Source: an uncultured Spirochaetaceae bacterium
GTDB lineage: Bacteria > Spirochaetota > Spirochaetia > Sphaerochaetales > Sphaerochaetaceae
Assembly: GCA_944389075.1 (NCBI GenBank)
Contig: CALXLA010000020.1
Span: 62,001 to 126,000, forward strand
Length of the DNA stretch: 64,000 nucleotides
Direction of reading: 5' to 3'
Positions 17,249 through 26,903 of the stretch are shown here, piece by piece; position 1 is the stretch's first letter, and every line of letters starts with the position of its first letter. Below the pieces are notes generated by a model. The model was not told where the DNA came from, did no database searches, and worked only from the letters and a program-made list of their open reading frames with translations. The translations under genes were made by a program, and so were the position numbers.

Positions 17249-17515
17249 TTACTTTCTCAGGCCAAGATCAGCGATGAGCTTTCTGTATTCATCGATGTCT
17301 CTGTTCTTGATGTACTTCAGGAGGCGGCGGCGCTGTCCGACCATCTTCAGAAGTCCTCTTCTTGATGCATGATCCTTAGGATTAGCCTTGAAGTGTCCCT
17401 GAAGGTCGTTGATGCGTGCTGTAAGAAGCGCAACCTGCACCTTTGCATCACCTGTGTTCCTGGCATCATTGCCATACTTTACCACGATATCGTGCTTGAC
17501 ATCTCTTGTAATCAT
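17249..17515 (-). CDS. rpsO: 30S ribosomal protein S15
   Basis: Primary 16S rRNA-binding protein of the central domain. The 88-aa sequence has the full S15 pattern: [39 protein letters not shown] and [15 protein letters not shown]. Its ATG overlaps the ribF stop by 4 bases and pnp follows, giving a ribF-rpsO-pnp order common in bacteria. Confidence 0.98.
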   Translation of the reverse strand: MITRDVKHDIVVKYGNDARNTGDAKVQVALLTARINDLQGHFKANPKDHASRRGLLKMVGQRRRLLKYIKNRDIDEYRKLIADLGLRK

Positions 17516-18348
17516 CTTTTCTTCTCCAGAAATAATGAATCTAATTGCAGCATTCCGTTCCCCTTACCCTCTTCAGAGCCGAATACAGAGAAGTCCGAAG
17601 GCACAGAAAGATGAAGAAACTCTTCATCTATCATGGCAATACATGCGGATCTTCTCCCGTCTGAGAAGAGAATCTGGGCATCATAAGCTCCTTGTGGCGG
17701 AAGAAGCTGATGAATAGGTCCTCTGCTGATAATCAATCCATCAGAGCAGGATCTGTAGGGTAAAGGCACAAGATCAACCCTGTAGAATTGACCGGAGAGC
17801 TTCAGGAAACACCTGAGATCTCCTTTTTCTATCAACTGCCTCAGATGAGTGGATGAGACCTTGATCCCATATTCATCCAGGACAGAATCGGCTATATATG
17901 TATCGCAGCTCACACCATTTTCAGCAAGCAGCCTCGAAAGGTCCGCAGCCGATGCTGATTCAGATGGGTTGCCGAACCTGAAGTCGGCTCCGACAACTGC
18001 AATGCATGGTACGCATATCTTCGTTAGAAGATGAGCAAATCCCCACGCTGTAGTTTTACTGAATTCATCAGAAAAGTCAATCACAGTCAGGAAATCTATC
18101 CCGAACGATCCGATGTATTCAGCTCTGAGCCGGAGCGTATCGAGATTACCTGCGGATGAAGGCTTCGGATTTACGGAAAATGAGATGGCCATCGTCCTGC
18201 ATCCATACTCATCGCCCTTTGCCTTGAGCATTGAGAATATCTTCTGATGGCCTCTGTGCACACCATCGAAGACACCGATAGTCAGGGCAATGCGCTCACC
18301 GCTGAGCTCACCGCTCTCCATGAGCTCCATGAAGTCAGATATCCTCAT
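17512..18348 (-). CDS. ribF: RibF-type FAD synthetase, riboflavin-kinase half degenerate
   Basis: Bifunctional RibF phosphorylates riboflavin and adenylates FMN. The N-terminal adenylyltransferase domain is intact: [12 protein letters not shown] near residue 24, VVGADFRFG, and [14 protein letters not shown]. The C-terminal region (about 190-278) keeps roughly the right length but I cannot find the riboflavin-kinase signature (GRxLGFPTANL-like) after the GQFYRV segment. The protein may make FAD from FMN only, with kinase activity lost or supplied elsewhere. It overlaps truB (14 bases) and rpsO (4 bases). Confidence 0.85.
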   Translation of the reverse strand: MRISDFMELMESGELSGERIALTIGVFDGVHRGHQKIFSMLKAKGDEYGCRTMAISFSVNPKPSSAGNLDTLRLRAEYIGSFGIDFLTVIDFSDEFSKTTAWGFAHLLTKICVPCIAVVGADFRFGNPSESASAADLSRLLAENGVSCDTYIADSVLDEYGIKVSSTHLRQLIEKGDLRCFLKLSGQFYRVDLVPLPYRSCSDGLIISRGPIHQLLPPQGAYDAQILFSDGRRSACIAMIDEEFLHLSVPSDFSVFGSEEGKGNGMLQLDSLFLEKKR

Positions 18349-19180
18349 CTGACATCCTCATGAAAAGCTTTATCCTGCCATCCCTTTTCTCGCCTATACC
18401 GAACATCTCACCAGAAAACCTGATGAAGCAGAAAGGCCTGTCCGGATCTGTATCAGAAAGAATGAATTCATTGCCTATATAACCATTCTCGGCTTTCTTT
18501 CTTGATGCAGGTGCTAAAGATACATCTGAGAAAAGCCCTGTAAGGGAGAGAAGCTCACCAGTTTCCTTCCCTATATCGCCAAGTGTCCATGGTCCTACCG
18601 ATATGCGCCGGAGATTCAGCAGATGACCTGCGGAACCGCATGCGGCCGCGATATCCCTGGCAAGAGATCTTATATATGTACCTTTCGATACAGCCGCTTT
18701 TATCACAGCCCTGTCACCGCTGAATGAAAGAAGCTCAAGCGATGATATCTCGACTTTGCGGGATGGCATCTCTATCTCGTTTCCTGCCCTTGCTTCCCTG
18801 TATGCCCTTTTGCCATTGACATGGATGGCACTGTAAAGAGGAGGAACCTGCTCTATGATGCCAATGAAAGACGGAAGAACACTCCTGAAATCCTCTTCAG
18901 ACGGAATGGCTGCCGTTCTTATCACAGATCCTTCTGGGTCAAGCGTATCGGTCTCCGTGCCAAGCTGGATCTCCGCGACATATTCCTTTCCGAATGATGT
19001 GAAAGCAGGACACAGCTTCGTGCAGCTGCCTGTAAGGATCACCATAAGGCCGGATGCGAACTTGTCCAGAGTCCCTGCATGGCCTATCTTCTCCTTCCTT
19101 CCAAGCTTCTTCCTCTCCCTGTATACCAGGTCAAACGAAGTGATACCTGCTTCCTTATCCATCAGAATGACTTTGTTCAT
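18335..19180 (-). CDS. truB: tRNA pseudouridine-55 synthase
   Basis: Makes pseudouridine 55 in the T-loop of tRNAs. The catalytic motif GHAGTLDKFASGLMVI carries the nucleophilic Asp (near residue 41), with VPPLYSAIHVNGKRAYREAR and SKGTYIRSLARDIA following. At 281 aa there is only a short C-terminal extension in place of a full PUA domain. It overlaps rbfA and ribF by a few bases on either side. Confidence 0.96.
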   Translation of the reverse strand: MNKVILMDKEAGITSFDLVYRERKKLGRKEKIGHAGTLDKFASGLMVILTGSCTKLCPAFTSFGKEYVAEIQLGTETDTLDPEGSVIRTAAIPSEEDFRSVLPSFIGIIEQVPPLYSAIHVNGKRAYREARAGNEIEMPSRKVEISSLELLSFSGDRAVIKAAVSKGTYIRSLARDIAAACGSAGHLLNLRRISVGPWTLGDIGKETGELLSLTGLFSDVSLAPASRKKAENGYIGNEFILSDTDPDRPFCFIRFSGEMFGIGEKRDGRIKLFMRMSDEDI

Positions 19181-19527
19181 TTACCGTGGACAGCCTCGTC
19201 GATAAGCTTGTTGATTCTCTCAGCCTCCCTGTAGCTGTCATCCCTGAAAAACTCCAGAACCGGTGTGTTCTTCGTTCTCAGGACATCTGCAATGCGGTGC
19301 TGGATGAATCCCTTTGCGCTGTTGAGTGCGCGAACAGAAGCATCTATACGCTCCTCAGGCATCGAAGAGACATAGATTCTCGCGGATGTATTGTCCGGTG
19401 CAAGCTCCACCCTTGTCACGGATGTGAATACCGAGAGATGCGGATTCTTTATCGCACCGGATATTATAAGCGATGAGATTGACTCCATAAGCTTTGATTC
19501 AAGCCTTGACTGCGAGAACTCACTCAT
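19177..19527 (-). CDS. rbfA: ribosome-binding factor A
   Basis: KH-fold assembly factor for the 5' helix of 16S rRNA in late 30S maturation. The SRLESKLMESISSLI start, TSVTRVELAPDNTSARIYVS and FRDDSYREAERINKLI near the C-terminus match RbfA at 116 aa. It is encoded between infB (8-base overlap) and truB (4-base overlap), the classical order. Confidence 0.94.
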   Translation of the reverse strand: MSEFSQSRLESKLMESISSLIISGAIKNPHLSVFTSVTRVELAPDNTSARIYVSSMPEERIDASVRALNSAKGFIQHRIADVLRTKNTPVLEFFRDDSYREAERINKLIDEAVHGK

Positions 19528-22153
19528 TGACTTCCAGTTTCCTCCTGACCTCTTCTGTCTCTACGATCTCAAGGATATCACCGACCTGGAGATCCTGCCA
19601 GTTCTCAAGTCCGATACCGCATTCGAAGCCTTCATTGACTTCCTTAGCATCATCCTTGAATCTCTTCAGGGACGAAATGCGGATCATATCCTTGTTGAGC
19701 TGGATCGAATCCCTGATCACGCGCACAAGGCTGTTGCGCTTGACTTTGCCTTCAAGCACATATGCACCTGCGATGACACCGACCTTCGGGACCTTGAATG
19801 TATCGCGGACCTCGACCTTTCCGATATCGACTTCCTTGATCTCAGGCGAGAGCATGCCTTCCATAGCTGCCTTGATATCATCGACGACATCATAGATGAC
19901 ATTGTACTTCTTGATCTCGACCTTCTCCTGTTCTGCGAGAACCTGGGCACGCGGAGTCGGACGGACATTGAAGCCGATGACGATAGCAGAAGATGCTGAT
20001 GCGAGAGTGATATCGCTTTCGATGATCGCACCTGCTGATGCCCTGAGCACATTGAGCTTGATCTCATCAGTGCTGAGCTTCTCAAGAACACCCTGGAGAG
20101 CTTCGACAGAACCCTGCACATCGCCCTTGATGACGACATTGAAGTCAGTGACCTGTCCTTCGCGGATCTTGGCATTGAGATTCTCAAGCGTGATCTTGTT
20201 GTGGCCACCACCTTCACCGATTCTCTCGAGTTCCTGCCTCTTAGCACCGACCATTCTCGCCTGCTTCTCATCCTCAGTGACCTGGAACGGATCGCCTGCC
20301 GATGGGATATCGGAAAGGCCGATGATCTCCACAGGATCCGAAGGATAAGCGCTCTTTATCTTCTTGCCCTTATCATCGAACATCGCCCTCACGCGGCCAG
20401 GATAGATGCCCGCGACATAGTAGTCGCCCTGATTGAGGGTTCCTTTCTCGATGATGACAGTCGCGACAATGCCCCTGCCCTGATCGATCCTGGATTCAAG
20501 GACCTTTCCAACTGCACGGCAGTTCGGATTTGCCTTGAGCTCAAGCATCTCAGCCTGAAGAAGGATCGTATCAAGAAGATCATCGATACCTTCCTTCTTA
20601 AGAGCGGAAATCCTGCAGTAAAGCGTCTGCCCGCCCCATTCCTCAGGAACAAGACCGAGCTCTGAGAGCTGCTGCATAACCCTTTCCGGATTAGCCTCTG
20701 GAAGATCGCACTTGTTGATTGCGACTATGATAGGGACCTTGGCAGCTTTCGCATGATCGATGGCTTCCTTTGTCTGAGGCATGACACCATCATTAGCAGC
20801 GACTACAAGGACAACGATATCTGTGACCTGAGCGCCTCTTGCCCTCATCATCGAGAATGCCGCATGTCCCGGTGTATCAAGGAATACGATATCGCCCTTC
20901 TCAGGAACGGATACCTTGTAAGCACCTATGTGCTGCGTGATTCCACCGAACTCGCCCTCCGCGACATTCGAAGAGCGTATTGCGTCGAGAAGCTTGGTCT
21001 TTCCATGGTCGACATGACCCATGATCGTGACAATCGGAGCACGAGGGACCATATCCTCTGGCTTATCCTCTTCCTGTGCGATGATCGTCTCGTCATAAAG
21101 CGATACGAGATGCACGGAACATCCATATTCACTGGCTATGATCTCAGCCGTCTCATGATCGATCTGCTGGTTGATGGTGACCATCATGCCCATCTTGAAC
21201 AGCTTTGAGATGATATCGCTGGCCTTGAGATTCATCTTCTTGGCAAGATCTGCCACAGTGATGTTCTCCATGATGTCGATTGTCTTGGGAACAGCTGCGA
21301 GCTTCTGCTCTTCCCTCTTCTTCTTCTGGAACTGGAAGTCGAGCTCTTCATCGCGAGAATACTTGTCAGAGTAATCCTTGCGCTTTGAAGCGTTCTGAGG
21401 TCTCTTTCCAGGTCCTTTCTGATTGATCTCAGGACTTACAGGCTGCACCATCGGCCTTCCGCCTGAGCGCGGAGCAAAGCCAGGACGAGACTGTCCATCC
21501 CTCCTGAACTGAGGGCGGCCTTCGCCATTAGGCGTATAGCTCTGGCCAGCACGTGGCATCTTCTGTCCATCCTGGCGAGGCTTCTGTCCCTGGAAGCGGC
21601 CTCTTGCCATATTCCCCTGGGCTCTGCCTGCAGCTGGCCTGCCTCCGACTATGCCGGCAACCCTCGGACGAGACGGGGTCTTTTCCTCAGCACCCTTCTG
21701 TCCGGGAATCGGCGGAAGATTCTGGCTCTTTATGATGATAGGGCCATTATGAAGCGTGGACTGTATCCTCGTATTCTGATGGTTGACAGCTGTGTTGGTC
21801 ATATAGCTCTTGCCTGTAAGGACATTGAGCTTTTCCTTCTCCTTTGGAGATTCCTTCTTCTCAGCTGGCTTCTTCTCAGGATTGAGAGGGGGAAGATTAT
21901 CAGGCCTTGTAATCACAGGTGCCTTTATGTCCTTGCTTGCAAGTTCCTCATGGCCGGGTCTTGTATCGAGAGGCTCTACATGCTTCTCTTCTTCCTTCTC
22001 CTTGACCTTGACGACGACAGGCTTCTTCTTAAGGACGATAACCTTCTTCTCAACAGAGCTCTTCTGCTCCTTCTCAGGAGCTTTCGGCTGTGCAGGCCTC
22101 TTGATTACATTGACCTGCTTTACTTCGTTCTTTATATCCTTTTCTTCCGACAT
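19520..22153 (-). CDS. infB: translation initiation factor IF-2
   Basis: GTPase that delivers initiator tRNA to the 30S subunit. The first 280 or so residues are a charged, low-complexity Pro/Lys/Arg/Gly-rich tail. The IF2_N motif ([17 protein letters not shown]) and the G domain with [20 protein letters not shown] and NKCD follow, then domains II-IV. The G1 motif has Lys-Leu where most have Ser/Thr-Leu. The ATG at 22153 (877 aa) has AAAGG 5 nt away; a GTG at 22168 overlaps the nusA stop but lacks an SD. Confidence 0.97.
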   Translation of the reverse strand: MSEEKDIKNEVKQVNVIKRPAQPKAPEKEQKSSVEKKVIVLKKKPVVVKVKEKEEEKHVEPLDTRPGHEELASKDIKAPVITRPDNLPPLNPEKKPAEKKESPKEKEKLNVLTGKSYMTNTAVNHQNTRIQSTLHNGPIIIKSQNLPPIPGQKGAEEKTPSRPRVAGIVGGRPAAGRAQGNMARGRFQGQKPRQDGQKMPRAGQSYTPNGEGRPQFRRDGQSRPGFAPRSGGRPMVQPVSPEINQKGPGKRPQNASKRKDYSDKYSRDEELDFQFQKKKREEQKLAAVPKTIDIMENITVADLAKKMNLKASDIISKLFKMGMMVTINQQIDHETAEIIASEYGCSVHLVSLYDETIIAQEEDKPEDMVPRAPIVTIMGHVDHGKTKLLDAIRSSNVAEGEFGGITQHIGAYKVSVPEKGDIVFLDTPGHAAFSMMRARGAQVTDIVVLVVAANDGVMPQTKEAIDHAKAAKVPIIVAINKCDLPEANPERVMQQLSELGLVPEEWGGQTLYCRISALKKEGIDDLLDTILLQAEMLELKANPNCRAVGKVLESRIDQGRGIVATVIIEKGTLNQGDYYVAGIYPGRVRAMFDDKGKKIKSAYPSDPVEIIGLSDIPSAGDPFQVTEDEKQARMVGAKRQELERIGEGGGHNKITLENLNAKIREGQVTDFNVVIKGDVQGSVEALQGVLEKLSTDEIKLNVLRASAGAIIESDITLASASSAIVIGFNVRPTPRAQVLAEQEKVEIKKYNVIYDVVDDIKAAMEGMLSPEIKEVDIGKVEVRDTFKVPKVGVIAGAYVLEGKVKRNSLVRVIRDSIQLNKDMIRISSLKRFKDDAKEVNEGFECGIGLENWQDLQVGDILEIVETEEVRRKLEVNE

Positions 22154-22164
22154 ATGCACCTTTA

Positions 22165-23706
22165 TCACTCGAATTCGAACTCTGCGCCGCAGTTAGGACA
22201 GACTGCTGTTCCAGCGGCAAGCATCTGATGACAGACAGGGCATTCGAATTCCTCTTCATCTCCCTCTTCCGTGATGACTACGCTATCCTTGACCTGATTG
22301 ATCTCGTCCTGGCTGAGACCAAGGCTGAGAAGCTCATCCTCCGGATAGTCGAAGAACTCCTGGATCGACCAGATATCCACATCATGTAGCTTCTTGATAA
22401 GCGACTCTGGAAGCCCGATATCAGTAAGCGGTGTATCATCAGGATCTATACCGATATCCTCGTTCGTGAGCACATGCTCTTCAGCAGGAGCCTCTTCCTC
22501 AGGCTTGAAGAGATTATCGACATTCCTGTAGATCTCGATTGTCTCTTCCATCTCATTGAACTGGGCCTGTGTCTTGACTTCGATATTCCAGTCCGTAAGA
22601 GCTTTTGCAAGTTTTACATTCACACCACCCTGTCCGATTGCGATTCCAAGCTGGTTGTCATCGACTATGGCAACGACATGCTTTGTCTGAGGATCGATCG
22701 TGACGACTCTCCTGACCTGTGCAGGGATAAGCGAGTTCGCGATGAATGCAAGCGGGTCAGACGAGAATCTTATGATATCGATCTTCTCGCCTTCGCATTC
22801 CGCCATGACTGTCTGGATCCTGGAGCCTGACTTTCCGACAGTGGCTCCGACAGGATCGAGATCTGCCTTCTTCGTATCGACTGCGATCTTCGTCCTGATG
22901 CCGGCCTGGCGTGCGATTGATACGATCTCCACATCCCCCGAAGAGATCTCCGGCACCTCATTCTCGATGAGGGCTTTTACGAACTCCTTGGAAGCTCTTG
23001 TGAGTATGATGCGGACGCCGCCTTTCTTGGTCTGCATCCTTCCATCCCTTCCACGCTTCTGTACATCCTCGCCTTTGTCCACCTTCTCGACGAAGAACTT
23101 GTATCTCGTTCCTTCAGAGTAGGTTTCCCTCGGGCTCTGCCCACGAAGAGGGAAAAGCGCATCCTGCTCCATGCTTCCATCCTTCTCCTTGAGATTGAGG
23201 TCTACAAGATAGTCTGATGTGTTGTGCTTCTGATTGCGCTTGATGACACCATAGACAAGCTTCCCTTCCATGGCCTTTGCTTCCATGTAGATCCTGTCCG
23301 TGTTGTATTCCTTGACAACCTGCTGCGAGCGCTGCTTTGCGGACTGTACGGCTGAGTATTCGAATGTAGATGGGTCAATCGGAATCTCAAGATAATCGCC
23401 TACATCGACATCCTCGGCAAGATTCCTGGCATCCTCAATGGAAATCTGCCTGACAGCGTCATACCAGTTCTCTTCCTCAACTACTTCCTTAACAGAGTAG
23501 ACCTCCACTTTCCGCATCTTCCCGGTCTCATCAGGGAAGAACTTGATAGAAACATTGTCATCTGTCCCGAACTTGCGCTTATATGCGCTAGTGAGCATGT
23601 CCCTTACCAGGTTGAGGACAACGTCCTCTTCCATGTGGTTCACCGAGATAATCGAATTGATTGCTTCTGTCAGATCAAGCACTTCATGCCTCCCATCTAT
23701 ATTCAA
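22165..23706 (-). CDS. nusA: transcription termination/antitermination factor NusA with C-terminal zinc ribbon
   Basis: NusA binds RNA polymerase and controls pausing, termination and antitermination. The order is: N-terminal polymerase-binding domain, S1-like domain (about 135-215), KH1 (VGATVGKSGSRIQTV) and KH2 (IGQGGVNVKLAKAL), then a helix-hairpin-helix region (TDIGLPESLIKKL, about 430-475). The last 30 or so residues form CPVC-x13-CPNC, a zinc ribbon. E. coli NusA instead ends in two acidic repeats. It overlaps rimP upstream (23 bases), and infB follows. Confidence 0.96.
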   Translation of the reverse strand: MNIDGRHEVLDLTEAINSIISVNHMEEDVVLNLVRDMLTSAYKRKFGTDDNVSIKFFPDETGKMRKVEVYSVKEVVEEENWYDAVRQISIEDARNLAEDVDVGDYLEIPIDPSTFEYSAVQSAKQRSQQVVKEYNTDRIYMEAKAMEGKLVYGVIKRNQKHNTSDYLVDLNLKEKDGSMEQDALFPLRGQSPRETYSEGTRYKFFVEKVDKGEDVQKRGRDGRMQTKKGGVRIILTRASKEFVKALIENEVPEISSGDVEIVSIARQAGIRTKIAVDTKKADLDPVGATVGKSGSRIQTVMAECEGEKIDIIRFSSDPLAFIANSLIPAQVRRVVTIDPQTKHVVAIVDDNQLGIAIGQGGVNVKLAKALTDWNIEVKTQAQFNEMEETIEIYRNVDNLFKPEEEAPAEEHVLTNEDIGIDPDDTPLTDIGLPESLIKKLHDVDIWSIQEFFDYPEDELLSLGLSQDEINQVKDSVVITEEGDEEEFECPVCHQMLAAGTAVCPNCGAEFEFE

Positions 23707-24169
23707 GCTTCGCTTTCGCGATATCGGAAAACAGCAGCGTTATAGCCTTGCCGCTTTCATCTTTGCCTTCCTTGCTGTAGTCAGAAAGCGTTACGGACTC
23801 ATCATCGCACGACTCTATAGTCCCTATGATATAGCATGAATCCGGAACGCTGTAGCAGCGCACGCCTTTTCCCCTGAAAACGGAGAATTCAATTACATCC
23901 TTTAACGTACGCTGCAGGCCTGGGGAAGATACCTCAAGCTGAAGATCCCTGTCGGAGAAAATCACGCTGTACCGTGGATAGATTATATTATATGCAGTGG
24001 CAAGGTCATCTGTATTGACCTCGCTTCCTTCCTTATATACTACCACCTTCAGCATCTTGGAGCCCTGGATATCTGCGGCAGATGCCTCGACAGTCCTGAG
24101 GCCGATAGCGCTCATCAGCTGCTCGATTTCCTGATACAGCCTGCTCTCTTTGACAGTATTTGTCAGCAT
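23684..24169 (-). CDS. rimP: ribosome maturation factor RimP
   Basis: Assists 30S assembly (S12 incorporation). The 161-aa protein shows the RimP pattern: LYQEIEQLMSAIGLRTVEA, a central YPRYSVIFSDRDLQLEVSSPGLQRTLK and the C-terminal Sm-like domain (RGKGVRCYSV). It opens the rimP-nusA-infB operon. GGAGG lies just before the ATG, and a hairpin separates it from a strong promoter upstream. Confidence 0.94.
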   Translation of the reverse strand: MLTNTVKESRLYQEIEQLMSAIGLRTVEASAADIQGSKMLKVVVYKEGSEVNTDDLATAYNIIYPRYSVIFSDRDLQLEVSSPGLQRTLKDVIEFSVFRGKGVRCYSVPDSCYIIGTIESCDDESVTLSDYSKEGKDESGKAITLLFSDIAKAKLEYRWEA

Positions 24170-24187
24170 ATTCCTCCATCATTAATA

Positions 24188-24210
24188 AAGGGACCGTTCG
24201 CAGGTCCCTT
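24188..24210 (-). terminator. hairpin in the rimP-nusA operon leader
   Basis: Perfect 8-bp stem AAGGGACC/GGTCCCTT with a 7-nt loop, followed by TATTAAT and then the rimP SD. It can end transcripts from the cyuA-like gene, but it lies downstream of the TTGACA promoter, so the operon's own transcripts must pass it. Confidence 0.65.
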
Positions 24211-24235
24211 AAATTACTTTAATGAAACTAAGCAA

Positions 24236-24265
24236 TTTATAGCAGTACAAGAGGATTCGTGTCAA
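24236..24265 (-). promoter_or_regulatory. promoter of the rimP-nusA-infB operon
   Basis: Perfect TTGACA (24265-24260), 18-nt spacer, TATAAA (24241-24236), located just after the stop codon of the cyuA-like gene. It predicts a leader of about 60 nt containing the hairpin. Confidence 0.65.
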
Positions 24266-24273
24266 TACCGGAC

Positions 24274-25548
24274 TCATTCCTCAAGCATGAGATGGAGGAT
24301 TTCTATATCGGTTTCCTTCATCCCCTCCTTTCCGACTTTCCCGAATGTCTCTATGGTCTTCTCTATATCGTTCTTCACGAGCCCATCTCCTCCCTCAAAG
24401 GCCTTATCCTCATCAAGAGCAAGCTCCAGGCCGAAGATGGCGGCTTCCAGGGATGATGAGATCTTGGCAGCGCAGGATGACTTGGCGCCATCGCACACAA
24501 TACCTCCGACAGAGGCAAGCGTATTGGTTATCGCGCCTGAGATCACCTTGGGATCACTTGTCATGAGGAATGCTATGCCTGCAGCTGCTCCAGCGGCGGC
24601 CGAAACGGCTCCACAGTAAGCTGAGAGCGGTCCGATGAACTGCTTCTGATGGATTGCTATCAGATTCGATACGGCAAGCGCCCTCAGGATCTCTTCCCTG
24701 CTCTTTCCCATCTCATTTCCGAACTCGATGACGGGAAGGGAGACAGTAAGTCCCTGATTGCCACTTCCCGAGTTGATCACTACTGGAAGCGGACAGCCTG
24801 ACATCCTCGCATCAGAACCTGCTGCAGCCTTCGCCCTTGCACGTATCCTGACATCCTTTCCATCATAATGCTCAAGCAGCGTCCTGCCGACAGACACGCC
24901 ATAGCCATCCGCAAGCCCTTCCTCAGCTATCGCCTCATTAAGCTCCCACTGTCTTGAAAGCACAGGCTCTATGGAACCGATCGGGATCTCTGATGCATAT
25001 TCGATGATTCCCTCGACAGAAAGGAGATCCTTCCTCTCGTCCGCATCCTGGGTTCCCTTTGCATTGCCTGTTCTCGAAAACACAGTCCTTCCGTTATGGA
25101 TAAGCGATGATATCTCATTATGGCAGTCAACTATCTTGGCGGTGACTTCATCGCTACCCTTCTTCAGGGTTGCTGAGATATAGAGGCCAGGGACTCCTTC
25201 AGCAAGTTCCGTTCTTGCGATTCCTTCGGCAAGGAGTCTCCTCGCCTCATCCAGCTGCTCCGGCGAAACTGATGATATGACTTCGAGGGCCGCATCAGGA
25301 TTTCCTGCAACAGTTCCGATCACGGCAGCGGTCTCTATCCCCTTCATTCCTCCGGAGTTCGGAACAGTCACTCCTTTCACATTCTTCACTATATTGCCGC
25401 TGCATGATATGAGGATGGATTCAGGCATAGTGCCAAGTTCCTTCCTTGCAGCTGCTGATGCAAGCGCGATTGCAATAGGCTCAGTACATCCGAGAGCCGG
25501 TTTCAGCTCATCAATCAGTATGGATGTATATGCCTGATTCCTGTCCAT
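24274..25548 (-). CDS. L-cysteine desulfidase family protein (UPF0597, CyuA/YhaM-like)
   Basis: Members of this family are iron-sulfur enzymes degrading L-cysteine to pyruvate, ammonia and sulfide; the fold resembles the alpha chain of anaerobic serine dehydratase. Characteristic motifs are LKPALGCTEPIAIALASAAA at the start, the NSGSGNQGL loop and the C-terminal VCDGAKSSCAAKISSS, whose cysteines fit cluster ligation. Length 424 aa. AGGAGG precedes the ATG. It is the last gene of the tamB-bamA-mutS run. The precise substrate is not provable from sequence. Confidence 0.82.
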   Translation of the reverse strand: MDRNQAYTSILIDELKPALGCTEPIAIALASAAARKELGTMPESILISCSGNIVKNVKGVTVPNSGGMKGIETAAVIGTVAGNPDAALEVISSVSPEQLDEARRLLAEGIARTELAEGVPGLYISATLKKGSDEVTAKIVDCHNEISSLIHNGRTVFSRTGNAKGTQDADERKDLLSVEGIIEYASEIPIGSIEPVLSRQWELNEAIAEEGLADGYGVSVGRTLLEHYDGKDVRIRARAKAAAGSDARMSGCPLPVVINSGSGNQGLTVSLPVIEFGNEMGKSREEILRALAVSNLIAIHQKQFIGPLSAYCGAVSAAAGAAAGIAFLMTSDPKVISGAITNTLASVGGIVCDGAKSSCAAKISSSLEAAIFGLELALDEDKAFEGGDGLVKNDIEKTIETFGKVGKEGMKETDIEILHLMLEE

Positions 25549-25556
25549 AGGTCCTC

Positions 25557-26066
25557 CTAAAGATCCCTGTCATACAGGGATGTATATCTCATTCCGCCAT
25601 CTTCCCTTTCCGAGAGCATGAGGCTGACAGATGTCACATGGAACGACAGCTTCGCAATATGGCATGCCGGTGCATCTGTGACGACATTGCGGCCAAGCGT
25701 TATATGCGGGACATACTTCCTCTTCTCAAGAGACAGCCCCTCTTCCATGAAAAGCCTGTGGAGCCTGGCCTGCAGAACCATCACAGGATTGTCCGCCTCG
25801 ACCCCGATCCACCATGTATCGCCATCGGGACGATGAAAGAACCCGATTCTATCCATGACAAGATCGAATGGCTTGAATTCAAGGCGGGAAAGCGCTCTTA
25901 TCGCTGATGAAGGGTTATCGATCTCTCCCTGGAACTCAAGCGTCAGATGCAGATTATCCCTTTTAGGGAATCTTCCTCTGGAAGATGCATCGTGAAGCTG
26001 ATCCCTGTACGATGAGATGACATCCAGTGTGGCCTCATCGAAAAGCACCGCAGAAAACAATCGCAT
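25557..26066 (-). CDS. thpR: RNA 2',3'-cyclic phosphodiesterase (2H/LigT family)
   Basis: Opens 2',3'-cyclic phosphates on RNA ends to 2'-phosphates. The two catalytic HxT motifs are present: HLTLEFQGE near residue 41 and HITLGR near 123. Length 169 aa. Its ATG overlaps the stop of the hypothetical exported-protein gene upstream. Bacterial members can also show weak RNA ligase activity; the physiological substrate is unknown. Confidence 0.88.
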   Translation of the reverse strand: MRLFSAVLFDEATLDVISSYRDQLHDASSRGRFPKRDNLHLTLEFQGEIDNPSSAIRALSRLEFKPFDLVMDRIGFFHRPDGDTWWIGVEADNPVMVLQARLHRLFMEEGLSLEKRKYVPHITLGRNVVTDAPACHIAKLSFHVTSVSLMLSEREDGGMRYTSLYDRDL

Positions 26067-26896
26067 CAGATATAGCCTTCCGCAAGTGACAGATAGATGC
26101 CGAGGGATGCTGCGATATCCGCATCAACAGGTATTCCATCCTGATACACTTCTGCTCTGAATGCAGGGAGAAGGAGACTGTAATCCTCCGTATACTCAAT
26201 CACGCTGATGATGAACGCCGCAGGATATGCAAGCCTGTCGAAATCCGCTTCCGGGATGTCATAGTCAGACTCATCCGCGATAGCAGCAATAGCTTCTTCC
26301 GGACTGATCCCAAAGTGTCCGAAGAAATCATCGGCGACTGCCTTATCGAAGAATATGTCGATGCGGAATTCAGAAGCATCATATGCCTCATCGCCGATTC
26401 TTATCCCATCAGTTCCGACAGCTATCGACAGCAGGATCTCATCGGATGAATCCACCCATCCATAGACATTGCCATCGATTTCGAAGCTTCCGGCTTTCTC
26501 ATCCGTAGAATATGCGAAAGAGAAATCGATGTAGCTGATATCATATCCGATCCTGCCACGTGAATCTGTGATCGACGGGATTATGAGGCCTCTCGACGCA
26601 TAGACCTCGAAATTCCCTGTCTCGGCTTCAAGGAGGATGAGGTCAAGCAGGGCTGCCGCAATTGTATCCTCATCGCCAGAGATGAAATCCTGGAAATGGA
26701 TATCGGTTCCAGAAATAAGGGCACCAAGTGCTATCGGCAGGACATCCTCCCCATAGAGCTCATCTCCGGATAAAGCCGGATAGCCTGAGAATGTGACAGG
26801 ATAGCCAAGAAGTCCCGCAACTGCAGGATCGATGGAGGCTGAAACCGGAACAAGCACGCACAATGCGGCAATAAGCACAGCAGCAAATCTCTTCAT
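26066..26896 (-). CDS. exported protein of unknown function
   Basis: The 276-aa product begins with a clear Sec signal peptide (MKRF followed by a hydrophobic core, probable cleavage after VSA or SAS). The mature part is acidic with alternating short hydrophobic stretches and Asp/Glu/Ser-rich segments, more like a beta-rich periplasmic or outer-membrane lipid-binding protein than an enzyme. I do not recognise the family. It starts 9 bases after the mutS stop with no SD; the mutS stop is part of a TATAAT 7 nt before the ATG. Confidence 0.75.
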   Translation of the reverse strand: MKRFAAVLIAALCVLVPVSASIDPAVAGLLGYPVTFSGYPALSGDELYGEDVLPIALGALISGTDIHFQDFISGDEDTIAAALLDLILLEAETGNFEVYASRGLIIPSITDSRGRIGYDISYIDFSFAYSTDEKAGSFEIDGNVYGWVDSSDEILLSIAVGTDGIRIGDEAYDASEFRIDIFFDKAVADDFFGHFGISPEEAIAAIADESDYDIPEADFDRLAYPAAFIISVIEYTEDYSLLLPAFRAEVYQDGIPVDADIAASLGIYLSLAEGYI

Positions 26897-26903
26897 AATA
26901 GGG

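Noticed and set aside
19391-19999. Long plus-strand open frame opposite infB/rbfA
   Set aside because: It mirrors real infB and rbfA codons, has no SD or domain and shows the Asp/Leu/Ile-rich composition of antisense frames.
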